Below are positions 1 through 8,411 of a DNA stretch of 50,681 bases, piece by piece. Source of the stretch: Phycisphaerales bacterium. GTDB taxonomy: Bacteria > Planctomycetota > Phycisphaerae > Tepidisphaerales > Tepidisphaeraceae. The stretch lies in NCBI GenBank assembly GCA_020847545.1, contig JADLBV010000128.1, forward strand, positions 1 to 50,681, given 5' to 3'. Within the stretch, counting starts at the first letter, position 1, and each line of letters starts with the position of its first letter. The translations under genes and the position numbers were made by a program. The notes under the pieces are model-generated. The model saw only the letters and a list, made by a program, of their open reading frames with translations. It was not told the origin of the DNA and searched no databases.

Positions 1-23
1 CCCGCAAAAACTGTCACACGCCC
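1..23. repeat. Left arm of a 23-bp perfect inverted repeat shared with the right end
   Basis: These first 23 bases (cccgcaaaaactgtcacacg...) are the exact reverse complement of 50557-50579. The match cannot be followed further left because the window begins here, and it stops at base 24 on the inner side. The copy at the other end lies about 70 bp upstream of a new gene start, so both may be ends of the same insertion sequence or dispersed repeat. The rest of the gap before the first gene (24-207) shows no clear promoter or RNA. Confidence 0.7.
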
Positions 24-207
24 AATTCATCACAAGAATCTGTTGTATAAAGACTTATGTGATTTGCCTTAGTCCAATTTTGGGCTAATGATTTGGTATA
101 TGAGTGCCGATAATTATCTACGGAACGCACGGTTGTATCGAGCCGCTGCCCATCGTCCAGCGAACTGGTCGGGTTGTGTATTGTCGCCTCCAGAATAGGA
201 AGTGGGA

Positions 208-2322
208 ATGAATCGATTTGGGCTGGCCGCGGTGCTGATCTTGTTGGTGGGGGTGTGGGTGCAGCCATTGTTCACGGGGGCGGAAGAATCCACTACAGAT
301 CGACATGACAAGTTGTCGGCCCTCTATCCCGCCACCGCGCCGGCCAATTTGACCTTTAACGAGCAGGATTTTGCCATTGTTCGTGGCACGGCGGGGTTTT
401 GGCGGCTGGGGAAGGACAAACAAGGGGTTTGGTGGTTCATCAGTCCGCAGGGGAAGCTGGAATTTTTGAATACCGTGACGACCGTTCAACCATATCAGAC
501 GGCACGAGATCCCAATGGGCCGGACTATGTTTCACAAAACTGGTCGGGGGGCGCCACGGATAATGGGGATCTCAAGCAATGGGCGGCCGCGACACTGAAA
601 CGAATCCATGATTACGGCTTTAAGGGGCTGGGAGCATGGTCCAATCCGGTGTTTCATGGGTTTGATGTGCCGATCAGCCGGGATTTGAACCTGTGGGCAT
701 GGGCGCATGGTTCAAAATTGTACAGCCCGCAATGGATGAAGGCGGCGGAGGAGGCCGTCATCGCACAGGTGGACAGTCTGAAAAGCAACGCCAATCTGGT
801 GGGGTATTATCTGGACAATGAATTGGACTGGGGGGATTCGGGGATCGGGCCGGTGAAATATTTTAATGGGCTGCCCCCCACCGATCCCAATCGCGTGCAG
901 GTCATGCGGGTGATCCGATCGACCTGGAGCACGCCGGAGCAATTCGCGGCCGACTGGGGTGTGCCGTTGAAGGATTGGGCGCAGATGGATGGGTGGACCG
1001 AACTGCCGCACCAGCCGCAGTCGGCGTATGGGCGATTGTTCGCGGCGTGGTTGTCCCATCTGGCGGAGGATTATTACAAATTCGCCACGGAACTGGTTCG
1101 CAAGCATGATCCGAACCACCTGATTCTGGGTGTGCGGTTCAAGTCATTTGGGCCGTTGGAGGTGGTGCGGGCGGCGAAGAATCACACCGATGCGTTGTCG
1201 TTGAATTATTATGTGAATGATGCCCGGCTGGATTTGGATCTGTTTCGGATGATGTATGAACAATCGGGCCAGCCGATCATCATCAGCGAGTATTCGTTTC
1301 ATTCATTGGATGGGCGATCGGGCAACCGCAACACGGTGGGGTTCGCGGCGCAGGTGCTGGATCAGCAGGCGCGGGCGGATGGGTATCGGTTGTTCACCAC
1401 CCGGCTGGCGCGGGTTCCGTATGTCATTGGGGCGGACTGGTTTCAGTGGTCGGATGAGCCGCCATCGGGCCGGCGCAGCGACGGGGAGGATGTGAATTTC
1501 GGCGTGGTGGACGTGGATGACCGGCCGTACCAGGCACTGGTGGCGGCGATCCGCGACACCACGCCCAGGCTAAATCCGTTGCATGAGCAAAGCACCACCG
1601 ACCCGCAAAAGGATGTCTGGCGGGAGAGTTTTGCCAGCAAGCCTTCGATGAACGTGCCATATCTGAGCCGACCGATCACGCTCAATGGTGAATTGAGCGA
1701 CTGGTCGCCGGAGTCAAAACTGAGCGGCATCCGCCATTCGCAGACGGTTGGGCTGGAGCGATCGAGCCTGCCGATGCCCAATGTCTATATGGGATGGACC
1801 AAAGAGGGGATCTATCTGGGGATGGAGATTTTCGACAACGACATCTCCGGCGCGCCGGCCAACGGGTGGTGGTGGACCAAGGACAACGTGGAACTGTGGT
1901 TCTCCACCAAGCCGGTGGCCAATGACCAATTTGCTTATGATGCGAATTGTCAGCAGTTCTTCTTTGTTCCCAACGATTTTCAGACCGGTGCGGCCGGAAC
2001 GGTCGGCCAATGGCACCGGCCGGGCGATGCACTGAAGGATAACTTGATTCCACACCCGCAGGTCAAAAGCAGCGTACGGATATTGAATGACCGGTATGTC
2101 CTTGAGATGTTCATCCCGGCCGGCGCGCTGTACGGATTTGACCCGGCCACACAACCGAACATGGCATTCAACATCCACGTCCGCAATTTTCAACACGCCA
2201 CGGATTATTTCTGGTCGGCGCCGAAGGAAATTCAGACGCAGTTGCATCCATCAACGTGGGGGTCGATTCATCTCATGCCGGCGCGAGGGGATGATAATCT
2301 GGTTCGCGCGGGGGAGAAGTGA
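208..2322 (+). CDS. Exported clan-A glycoside hydrolase (GH42/agarase-like) with C-terminal CBM9-like domain
   Basis: A 704-residue secreted protein. A hydrophobic signal peptide covers about residues 4-26. A TIM-barrel catalytic domain follows: the YYLDNELDWG motif places the likely acid/base at E205, and IISEYSFHS places the likely nucleophile at E361. Both are arranged as in clan GH-A enzymes of the beta-agarase/GH42 kind. From about residue 490 an ITLNGELSDW segment starts a carbohydrate-binding domain resembling CBM9. A GTG six bases upstream (202) is in frame, but the AGGA at 197-200 is 7 nt from the ATG at 208, which fits better. It probably hydrolyses an external beta-linked polysaccharide; the exact substrate cannot be read from sequence. 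It converges on the PEP-CTERM genes with a 16-bp gap. Confidence 0.8.
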   Translation: MNRFGLAAVLILLVGVWVQPLFTGAEESTTDRHDKLSALYPATAPANLTFNEQDFAIVRGTAGFWRLGKDKQGVWWFISPQGKLEFLNTVTTVQPYQTARDPNGPDYVSQNWSGGATDNGDLKQWAAATLKRIHDYGFKGLGAWSNPVFHGFDVPISRDLNLWAWAHGSKLYSPQWMKAAEEAVIAQVDSLKSNANLVGYYLDNELDWGDSGIGPVKYFNGLPPTDPNRVQVMRVIRSTWSTPEQFAADWGVPLKDWAQMDGWTELPHQPQSAYGRLFAAWLSHLAEDYYKFATELVRKHDPNHLILGVRFKSFGPLEVVRAAKNHTDALSLNYYVNDARLDLDLFRMMYEQSGQPIIISEYSFHSLDGRSGNRNTVGFAAQVLDQQARADGYRLFTTRLARVPYVIGADWFQWSDEPPSGRRSDGEDVNFGVVDVDDRPYQALVAAIRDTTPRLNPLHEQSTTDPQKDVWRESFASKPSMNVPYLSRPITLNGELSDWSPESKLSGIRHSQTVGLERSSLPMPNVYMGWTKEGIYLGMEIFDNDISGAPANGWWWTKDNVELWFSTKPVANDQFAYDANCQQFFFVPNDFQTGAAGTVGQWHRPGDALKDNLIPHPQVKSSVRILNDRYVLEMFIPAGALYGFDPATQPNMAFNIHVRNFQHATDYFWSAPKEIQTQLHPSTWGSIHLMPARGDDNLVRAGEK

Positions 2323-2338
2323 ATGACGGGAACACCGT

Positions 2339-3070
2339 TTACCGGCGACAATGACGACCACACAACACGGCCGAACCGCCGATCAGAAGCACAACCAACG
2401 CGGTCGGCTCGGGAATCGCGGTGATTTTGATGCTCATGTTGCCCGGCGGCACACCCAGCACAAATTCATCCAGCAGATCGGCCCGGCCGACCCCTCCGGG
2501 TATCTCGAACTCCCTGAAGCTGATCACCAGCGTCGGGTCAGATCCATTGATCGCAATCTGCAAGGCGGACAAGGCCGCCGGCGAAAACGCCAGCGATTGC
2601 GGGCCGGTCATCCCATCGATGAATGTTTCGGAGCCGACAACGCTATGCGCCCCGCCATCTCCTGAAAGCCCGGCGAAAACATCGCGGTTGGAGAGGTTCA
2701 ATTCCGTTTCCGAGGTTGTGAACAGGCGAACCTCCGAGGTGCCGGATTCGCCCGACTCCGTAAAGTCGCTGACGATTGTGTAATACAGTGATGCTGAGAC
2801 AATGGACAATCCGCTCAGACTTGAGAAATCACTCATCGGAAACTGCACAATGGGCCGGTCCCAGACTGCGGTCGAGCCGACATCGCCACCCGGCCCAACC
2901 ACATGATTTCCGTAGCCAATCGTACTTGCCGTAACGGCCCCCAGAGACTCAATCTGCAGGTCCTGCGCGCCGCCAACAACATCAAACACGGAAATCGTGA
3001 TCGCGTGAGCAGCCCCCGATGTGAGCATGCCAACAAGGGTTGTCCCCAACAGTTTCTTTACAAATTTCAT
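2339..3070 (-). CDS. PEP-CTERM sorting-domain exported protein (first of a tandem pair)
   Basis: A 243-residue exported protein of unknown function. The N terminus MKFVKKLLG followed by a hydrophobic stretch ending in AHA is a typical signal peptide. The C terminus has IPEPT, a hydrophobic helix and a basic tail (GRHCRR), which is the PEP-CTERM signal recognised by an exosortase. The central part contains no motif I recognise and is rich in Ser, Gly and beta-type sequence. In-frame TTG (3091) and ATG (3085) codons lie upstream, but the ATG at 3070 is preceded by GGGAAAG at good spacing and gives the cleanest signal peptide. It lies directly behind the next PEP-CTERM gene and is probably co-transcribed with it. 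Confidence 0.75.
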   Translation of the reverse strand: MKFVKKLLGTTLVGMLTSGAAHAITISVFDVVGGAQDLQIESLGAVTASTIGYGNHVVGPGGDVGSTAVWDRPIVQFPMSDFSSLSGLSIVSASLYYTIVSDFTESGESGTSEVRLFTTSETELNLSNRDVFAGLSGDGGAHSVVGSETFIDGMTGPQSLAFSPAALSALQIAINGSDPTLVISFREFEIPGGVGRADLLDEFVLGVPPGNMSIKITAIPEPTALVVLLIGGSAVLCGRHCRR

Positions 3071-3091
3071 GCGTGTCTTTCCCATCCTCAA

Positions 3092-3769
3092 TCATCGCCG
3101 GCGCAGCAACGCTGCCGCACCACCGCATAGCATCAGGCCCAGCGTCGCCGGTTCGGGAACGGGCAGCACATCGCCGGAGATACGGAGGTACCCCATGGAC
3201 GTGATATAAGGCCCCCCGCTGGTCCCAAGACTCGCCCGCATCATCAGCGATGTCAGATCGGTCCGCGCGGCAAGCGCGTTCCAGTTGCCCATCTGCCAAC
3301 CGGAGTACGCCGGGCCGAGCGTCATTTGGAAGTCGCCGCCAGAACTATTGTGTAAGCCGACACCGGGATCCAGATTTGGCCACACCGAGACATAACGGGA
3401 GGATCCGTAGGTCTGCCAAGCGCCCCAACTGAAAACGATGTCGTTGACCTGGAAGGTGAAGCCGGGATCGGCCTGCAGGGTAAACTCGAATAGTCTCCCC
3501 CCGTTGGCCGGGCCATCCGCGTTCGTCATGCTCATGGCCATATCGCCCGGCGCCCACGTGGAGAAGTAATGGGGGACGATCGCAAGAGTGCTGCCCTGTT
3601 TTCCGACCATCGGCGTGGACGACAGGTTCGTCGCCACGGTATCGGGCGAGTTCGTGGCGGTGCCGGCGTCAACGCCAAAGGTGTACTCGACAAGAACCGA
3701 TGCATGAGCCTGGCTGGTAATCAGCAGCGCGAGATACGCAGCCGTGCGAGTCTGTCTCGAAACGAGCAT
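3092..3769 (-). CDS. PEP-CTERM sorting-domain exported protein (second of a tandem pair)
   Basis: A 225-residue exported protein. A short signal peptide (ending SQAHA) is followed by about 170 residues of beta-rich sequence with several Trp residues, reminiscent of a jelly-roll surface domain but not assignable. The C terminus VPEPATLGLMLCGGAAALLRRR is split here only by description: Pro-Glu-Pro, hydrophobic helix, three arginines, the standard PEP-CTERM layout. A strong GAGGAGG ribosome site lies 5 nt before the ATG. Its stop codon sits about 20 nt before the start of the downstream PEP-CTERM gene, so the two form an operon. An AraC-type regulator is encoded next upstream on the same strand; whether it controls this pair is inference. 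Confidence 0.78.
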   Translation of the reverse strand: MLVSRQTRTAAYLALLITSQAHASVLVEYTFGVDAGTATNSPDTVATNLSSTPMVGKQGSTLAIVPHYFSTWAPGDMAMSMTNADGPANGGRLFEFTLQADPGFTFQVNDIVFSWGAWQTYGSSRYVSVWPNLDPGVGLHNSSGGDFQMTLGPAYSGWQMGNWNALAARTDLTSLMMRASLGTSGGPYITSMGYLRISGDVLPVPEPATLGLMLCGGAAALLRRR

Positions 3770-3962
3770 AATTGCCTCCTCTCATCAAACCTGAGTTCGC
3801 CCGCCGCTGCACTGAAAGTTACCGTCCGAATGACTGCCGATAACGCCGAAATTTCCTCCTTCTTGGAAATCCGCAATTAATCTTGAATATCCAACACGAA
3901 TTCTTCGGATCGGCCCAGCCTGCATTGAGTATGGATGGCGTAACTGCGTCACCGCAGGGTAC

Positions 3963-4871
3963 TCATGTGGCAGGCCCCGACGGCCGCGATTGCCTGCGGT
4001 ACTGCCCCGGCGTCTGGCCGGCGTAGGCGCGGAATACATAAACGAACCAGCTCGGGTTGGCGTGGCCGGTCTCGTGAGCAATGCGTTTGATTTGCCAGTT
4101 CGTGGTGGCGAGCAGGGTTTGCGCCCTCTCAACGCGCCGTCGTGCAATGTATCGGCACATCCGCTCACCCGTCTGATCGATAAATACACGGCTGAGGTGA
4201 TTGGGATGTATTCCCAACACCTCGGCGACACGATGAACCGACAACTGCGGATCAGTCAGATGATCGGCAATGTAGGTCATTGCCCGGCCGACGTGGGTGT
4301 GATCAAGTTGTGGCAAGGCTGATGTTTTAGTCTCGAACGTTGCGCTGGCATCCACGGGCGCCGCGGACAGTTGCCCCGTCAGCACGCGGCCAAGGAATTC
4401 GGTCTCCGCTCGTTCAAAAGCGTAGACAAGCAGGTCCAGAAGTTCCACCAATCGTTCAAATTCGATTTCTGATACCGTTTGCGGACAGACGAGTTTGAGT
4501 AACGCGAGTGGGTGCCCCTGATGAATGACGGGCACGATGGCACAAAGCCGATCAAGGCTACAGCGATGCCAGTGCGTTTCAGGTTTGTGTTCCAGTTCGG
4601 CAATATGAAGTTGCCAGGCCTCACGGCAATAATCTGATTGCGTTAACCCAACACACACCGGATGGCCGGGGTTTGGTGGCGGAGACTCGGCGTCATTGAA
4701 CACGGCGGAGGGTAGTACAACCGCGACTGCGCAGGCATCGCTCACGCGGGAGAAGGGACGTAGAATCCGTTCGGTCAGCACATCTGTCAGCGATTCCAAT
4801 GTGGCAGCGCGCGTTTCATCCACATGTCGATGATCGTATCGAATCCGCTTATAGCCTCCGCTCTGCGGCAA
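3963..4871 (-). CDS. AraC-family transcriptional regulator with N-terminal PocR-like sensor domain
   Basis: A 302-residue regulator. Residues about 1-170 contain a Cys-bearing sensor region (CVGLTQSDYC..., LCAIVPVIHQ) similar to PocR-type ligand domains. About 192-293 form the double helix-turn-helix of AraC proteins: the first helix pair around LSVHRVAEVLGIHPNHLSRVF, the second around IKRIAHETGHANPSWFVYVF. The start is a TTG preceded by GTGAGG at 6 nt; no better ATG exists before the conserved region. A neighbouring glycoside hydrolase and isomerase suggest a sugar-linked signal, but that is inference. The 193-bp gap to the PEP-CTERM genes shows nothing I can name. Confidence 0.82.
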   Translation of the reverse strand: MPQSGGYKRIRYDHRHVDETRAATLESLTDVLTERILRPFSRVSDACAVAVVLPSAVFNDAESPPPNPGHPVCVGLTQSDYCREAWQLHIAELEHKPETHWHRCSLDRLCAIVPVIHQGHPLALLKLVCPQTVSEIEFERLVELLDLLVYAFERAETEFLGRVLTGQLSAAPVDASATFETKTSALPQLDHTHVGRAMTYIADHLTDPQLSVHRVAEVLGIHPNHLSRVFIDQTGERMCRYIARRRVERAQTLLATTNWQIKRIAHETGHANPSWFVYVFRAYAGQTPGQYRRQSRPSGPAT

Positions 4872-5028
4872 GGGTACCTCACTCTCACAGCCAGAATGGC
4901 ACTGCTCGATCGATCAAATCGCACCGGCAACATCCCTTGCACGAACCAACCGGTCACAAGCAAACATGCAACTCTGTCCGAAGTCGTCAATACGATTCTC
5001 GATGTATCCCTCACAGAACTGAGAATTG

Positions 5029-5062
5029 ATTATACATACCCCCAGTTAAGGATCATTGTCAA
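5029..5062 (-). promoter_or_regulatory. Possible promoter for the AraC-type regulator, with an overlong spacer
   Basis: On the minus strand a perfect TTGACA (5062-5057) is followed by a perfect TATAAT (5034-5029), but the spacer is 22 nt. That is too long for ordinary sigma-70 use. It could need an activator that bends DNA, or the two boxes may be coincidental. It would give a leader of about 150 nt before the TTG start at 4871. Confidence 0.25.
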
Positions 5063-5101
5063 AATATCATCCATTCAACCAAATGATCATTCACACTCCC
5101 T

Positions 5102-5998
5102 TCACTGGCCAGCGGGATTGTCCGGCACCAGTTTTTGGGCGTTTTGGAAGTAGATTTTATCCTGTATGGGTTGTGGCAGGTCGAGGGTTTTTAGGAAGGT
5201 CCAGAGGTCTTGGCCGTAGTAGTCGCGGGCGAAGAGGAGTCGGTCGGCGTAGCGGGTGAGGAATTGGCGGGCGTGGGTGGGGTCGCGTTTGAGGGCGTTG
5301 AGAGCGGAGCCGGCGGAGAGGTCGGCGTAAAGATTTGGGTGGAGGTCGAACAGGCCGTGCAGACGGCCTCCCGGTTGCAGGGGACCGGAAGGATAGGCGG
5401 AGGGATCGGATTGTGCATCACCGCCGATTTCGCGCCAGAAGCCGGGGGCGTGGCCGATGAAGATCGTCTCGGGGCAGGCGTCGAGGGCGCGTTCGAGGTT
5501 GTCGATGGTTCCGCCGTACCATAAATCCTGATAGGCCAATTCTCCCGTTTCATTCATCAGGTATGGCACGTCCAGATGCAGGACGACCGGACATTTGAGT
5601 CGGCCGGCGGTGTGATACAGTTCCAGACAACGGGGATCGTCAAACAACATGTGGAATTTCCATTCGCCGCAGACGCGCACGCCGTGGATGCGATAGGCGG
5701 ATTCAAACATTTTTGGAGATGATGGGAGCGCGGGGTTGGGGCAATAGCCAAGGATGAATCGGTCGGGGTAGCGGTTGCGGGTCTGGATGAGATCGACCAG
5801 GGGAATGCCGGAGTGGGTTCCATCGGGGCGGGTGTGGATGGGGTTGAGGAGGCCGTGATAGGAGACGTTGTCTTCGTTGGGGGCAATTTCCCAGGATAAG
5901 AGCCAGGCGAGGGAAATCTGGTGGTCGTCCATGTCGGCGATCAAGCCGGCATCGTCTTTGCCGTGCCAGAAAACGTGTTGGTGGGTGTCGATGATCAT
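5102..5998 (-). CDS. Amidohydrolase-family (amidohydrolase_2) metal-dependent hydrolase
   Basis: A 298-residue TIM-barrel hydrolase. The first strand carries IDTHQHVF, giving the metal ligands H6 and H8. A later GHAPGFW and LFARDYYG supply the additional His and the catalytic Asp expected of amidohydrolase_2 proteins. There is no signal peptide, so it is cytosolic. The open frame extends upstream to a TTG at 6037, but none of the possible starts has a convincing ribosome site. The ATG at 5998 is chosen because the barrel begins immediately after it. It is divergent from a sugar-phosphate isomerase-like gene, suggesting a shared catabolic role; the substrate is unknown. Confidence 0.75.
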   Translation of the reverse strand: MIIDTHQHVFWHGKDDAGLIADMDDHQISLAWLLSWEIAPNEDNVSYHGLLNPIHTRPDGTHSGIPLVDLIQTRNRYPDRFILGYCPNPALPSSPKMFESAYRIHGVRVCGEWKFHMLFDDPRCLELYHTAGRLKCPVVLHLDVPYLMNETGELAYQDLWYGGTIDNLERALDACPETIFIGHAPGFWREIGGDAQSDPSAYPSGPLQPGGRLHGLFDLHPNLYADLSAGSALNALKRDPTHARQFLTRYADRLLFARDYYGQDLWTFLKTLDLPQPIQDKIYFQNAQKLVPDNPAGQ

Positions 5999-6091
5999 AT
6001 TGAGGAGAATCATCGCAAGCGGTTGGATGGATGACAAGGGCTTGGAGGAGCGGGAGTGGCAACATACAATTCATCGCACGAATAACATGAT

Positions 6092-6121
6092 CCCTCTCCG
6101 ATATTTCCTATCGAAAGAGGG
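6092..6121 (+). promoter_or_regulatory. Hairpin covering the ribosome site of the isomerase gene
   Basis: CCCTCT at 6092-6097 pairs with AGAGGG at 6116-6121, and inside it CGATA pairs with TATCG around a five-base loop, giving an 11-bp interrupted stem. The 3' arm contains the GAGGGG that serves as the Shine-Dalgarno of the ATG at 6131. In RNA the stem would hide the ribosome site; in DNA it could be an operator between two divergent genes. Confidence 0.45.
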
Positions 6122-6130
6122 GAAAATTGA

Positions 6131-6967
6131 ATGGAGCATCAAATGATGAAGCTGGCCGCATTTGCGGATGAGATTTCCCCGAACCTGGATGAGCAGATCA
6201 AGGTTTGCCTGGCCAATGGGGTGGAGGCGTTTGAGCTTCGGGGGGTGAACAATCTCAACGTGCTGGATTTTGACCCGGCGCTGCGGCGGGAAATCAGGAC
6301 AAAGTTGGCGGCCAATGGGTTGGGGGTGGCGAGCATTGGCAGTCCGATCGGGAAGGTGAAGATCAACGAGCCGTTTGGACCGCATTTTGATCGGTTTAAG
6401 ATCGCGGTTGAGCTGGCGGAATTTTTTGAAGCGCCGTTTATCCGGATATTCAGTTATTACCCGGCCGACCAGAATGATGACATCCTCAAGCATCGCGACG
6501 AGGTGTTGGACCGCATGAGGGCCAAGGTGGATTACATCGGCGATCTGCCCGTGGTGCTGGTGCATGAGAATGAGGCGGCCATTTATGGCGAAAAGGTGGC
6601 GCAATGCGTGGACATGATGAAAAGCATTGATTCGCCGAGGCTGCGCAGCGCGTTTGATTTTGCGAATTTCGTGGTGGCGGGCGAGGATCCGCTGGCAAAC
6701 TGGCCGAAACTCAAGCCGTATACGGTGCATATTCACATCAAGGATGCGCGCATGTCGGACAAGAAAGTCGTGCCGGCGGGCCAGGGGGATGGGCAGATCG
6801 AGCCGATTCTGGCGGATCTGAATCGGAGCGGATATCGGGGATATTTGACCATGGAACCGCATCTGGCGCACGCGGGGCAATTCAGCGGCCACACCGGGCC
6901 GGAACTGTTCAAGACGGCGGTTGATGCGTTGCGTACCGTGGCAAAAAGGGTTGGGGTTCAGGTTTGA
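6131..6967 (+). CDS. Sugar phosphate isomerase/epimerase-like TIM-barrel protein
   Basis: A 278-residue cytosolic protein of the xylose-isomerase-like / AP-endonuclease-2 fold. The metal site typical of the family can be followed: VLVHENE, then SAFDFAN, then VHIHIKDA, and finally LTMEPHL, supplying the Glu, Asp, His and Glu ligands. Such proteins interconvert ketose and aldose sugars or their derivatives. The ATG at 6131 lies 8 nt after GAGGGG; an in-frame ATG at 6143 preceded by GGAG is an alternative that would remove four residues. It is divergent from the amidohydrolase gene, and its ribosome site lies in a potential hairpin. Confidence 0.82.
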   Translation: MEHQMMKLAAFADEISPNLDEQIKVCLANGVEAFELRGVNNLNVLDFDPALRREIRTKLAANGLGVASIGSPIGKVKINEPFGPHFDRFKIAVELAEFFEAPFIRIFSYYPADQNDDILKHRDEVLDRMRAKVDYIGDLPVVLVHENEAAIYGEKVAQCVDMMKSIDSPRLRSAFDFANFVVAGEDPLANWPKLKPYTVHIHIKDARMSDKKVVPAGQGDGQIEPILADLNRSGYRGYLTMEPHLAHAGQFSGHTGPELFKTAVDALRTVAKRVGVQV

Positions 6968-6986
6968 TGCTCTGATATTTCGATAA

Positions 6987-7256
6987 GGCTCTGCCTGAAA
7001 ACTCCGATGGCCCACGATGGACCGCAAACAGGCCGGTGGCTAGGCGTCGGCGACGAAGCAGTATTTGGTATACTACGGCGAGGAGCCGCAACGACGCCAA
7101 CGGCCTGTTTGCGGTCCACCGAAGGCGGCATGAAATCGGCTTGTCCACTTCGTTGGAACCGCTCAATGGCTCATCAAGAGCCTGTTTTCGCGATTCCGCC
7201 TCGCGGCCAAGCCGATTTGATGCCGTCGTGGACCATCGGAGTTTTCAGACAGAGCC
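6987..7256. mobile_element. 270-bp MITE-like element with 34-bp terminal inverted repeats and two internal hairpins
   Basis: Bases 6987-7020 (GGCTCTGCCTGAAAACTC...) match the reverse complement of 7223-7256 at 31 of 34 positions. The element is bracketed by TAA at 6984-6986 and TAA at 7257-7259, a likely 3-bp target duplication. Inside, GGACCGCAAACAGGCC at 7019-7034 pairs perfectly with 7102-7117, closing a long hairpin whose tip is AGTAT-ttggt-ATACT. A second hairpin pairs 7127-7143 with 7208-7224 (one mismatch) with tip GGCTC-atcaa-GAGCC. No transposase fits inside. A TNA duplication is known for the IS1031 group of the IS5 family, so a non-autonomous derivative mobilised in trans is the best reading. 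It fills the whole gap between the isomerase and RnfC-like genes. Confidence 0.75.
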
Positions 7257-7280
7257 TAATTTTGAGATTCGAGATCGGGC

Positions 7281-8411
7281 ATGAAACATTACCAGGTGCG
7301 AATGTCGGGTGGTCGCATCGGGGAGGGGTTTAATGGCCGGCCACCTGCGTTTGAACCGATCGCACTGAGCACAAACGGCTCTACAACGACATCGCAAACC
7401 GGCCTTTCGTGTCCATGGCCGGCGCCTTCAACCAGAGTGTTGGTGGGATGGATTGATCGGCTTGTGGGGGGTGGATTGAATGCGGATCGGCGTGGTTGCC
7501 CACATCTGAAGGATCAGTTGCATCAATTGCTGACCCGGCCGGTCGATACGGTGGTGTGTACGCTGCTGGATGAGTCGCCCGAAGCGCCGATGAACAGTGC
7601 GCTGGCGCACCATGACCCGGCCAAGCTGCTGGCGGGAATTTGGTTATTGGGGGAATTGACCGGGGCGAAGAATCGGTGGATCGTGGCCGAAGGTGGAACG
7701 CCCTTTCGCTGGTTGGCGGAGGTGCGCGAGGGGGCAGCACAGTTGAAATTGCGGATGATCTGGCTGCGCAACGATTATCCACAGTCAGACCCATCGGTGT
7801 TGCTTCATACTCTGCTGAACCGGAAATTGCGTCCCAAACGACTCCCCACCGAACAGGGTGTGTTGCTATTGGATGCGGCGGCGGCGATTGATATCGGTCA
7901 AATTGCCTTGTGCAACAAGCCGGTCGAACGAACACCACTGGCATTTCGGGATCATACGGCCGGCGTTTCACGGTTTGTCACCGTGCCGACAGGGATGAAA
8001 ATATCCGAGGCGTTGGCGGCGGCGGGTGTGGCAACCGAAGGAAAGGAATTGCGACAAGGTGATTTGCTGCGGGATTTGCGAATCGACGGCAATGCAACGG
8101 CGGGATCGGGCGAACTGGTGGTTCATGTCAACCCGCGTGAGCCGGCGCGGTCACCCGATTCGTGCGTTCGCTGCGGGTGGTGCGTGGAGGGATGCCCGAC
8201 ACGAATTCAGCCGGCCGGCCTGTTGGAGGCGGCACAGCGAAGAAATCCCGACCTGGCGGATCATTATGGGTTGGATTCGTGCATTGAATGCGGCATCTGC
8301 ACCTATGTTTGCCCTTCGCATCTGCCCATTTTGGATGGGATTCGACAAATTCGGCAACAATCCGATGAGTTGAACAAACAATTGTCAGGCACAGTGGAAA
8401 AGACCGGATGA
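7281..8411 (+). CDS. RnfC-like iron-sulfur electron-transfer protein, reduced N-terminal domain
   Basis: A 376-residue protein. The C terminus carries two [4Fe-4S] motifs: C295, C298, C301, C305 in CVRCGWCVEGCP, and C334, C337, C340, C344 in CIECGICTYVCP, in the arrangement of RnfC subunits. The middle (about 85-130) aligns by eye with the RnfC dinucleotide/FMN domain, but the Gly-rich loop (GGAGFPT type) and the NGVECEPY segment are not there. At 376 residues it is shorter than ordinary RnfC. It may therefore pass electrons without oxidising NADH itself. Its stop overlaps the start of the RnfD-like gene (ATGA), so the two are translationally coupled. A partner for RnfA, B, E and G is not encoded nearby. 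Confidence 0.75.
   Translation: MKHYQVRMSGGRIGEGFNGRPPAFEPIALSTNGSTTTSQTGLSCPWPAPSTRVLVGWIDRLVGGGLNADRRGCPHLKDQLHQLLTRPVDTVVCTLLDESPEAPMNSALAHHDPAKLLAGIWLLGELTGAKNRWIVAEGGTPFRWLAEVREGAAQLKLRMIWLRNDYPQSDPSVLLHTLLNRKLRPKRLPTEQGVLLLDAAAAIDIGQIALCNKPVERTPLAFRDHTAGVSRFVTVPTGMKISEALAAAGVATEGKELRQGDLLRDLRIDGNATAGSGELVVHVNPREPARSPDSCVRCGWCVEGCPTRIQPAGLLEAAQRRNPDLADHYGLDSCIECGICTYVCPSHLPILDGIRQIRQQSDELNKQLSGTVEKTG

Noticed and set aside
202-207. GTG at 202 as the start of the glycoside hydrolase
   Set aside because: The AGGA at 197-200 would be only 1 nt from it; spacing to the ATG at 208 is normal.
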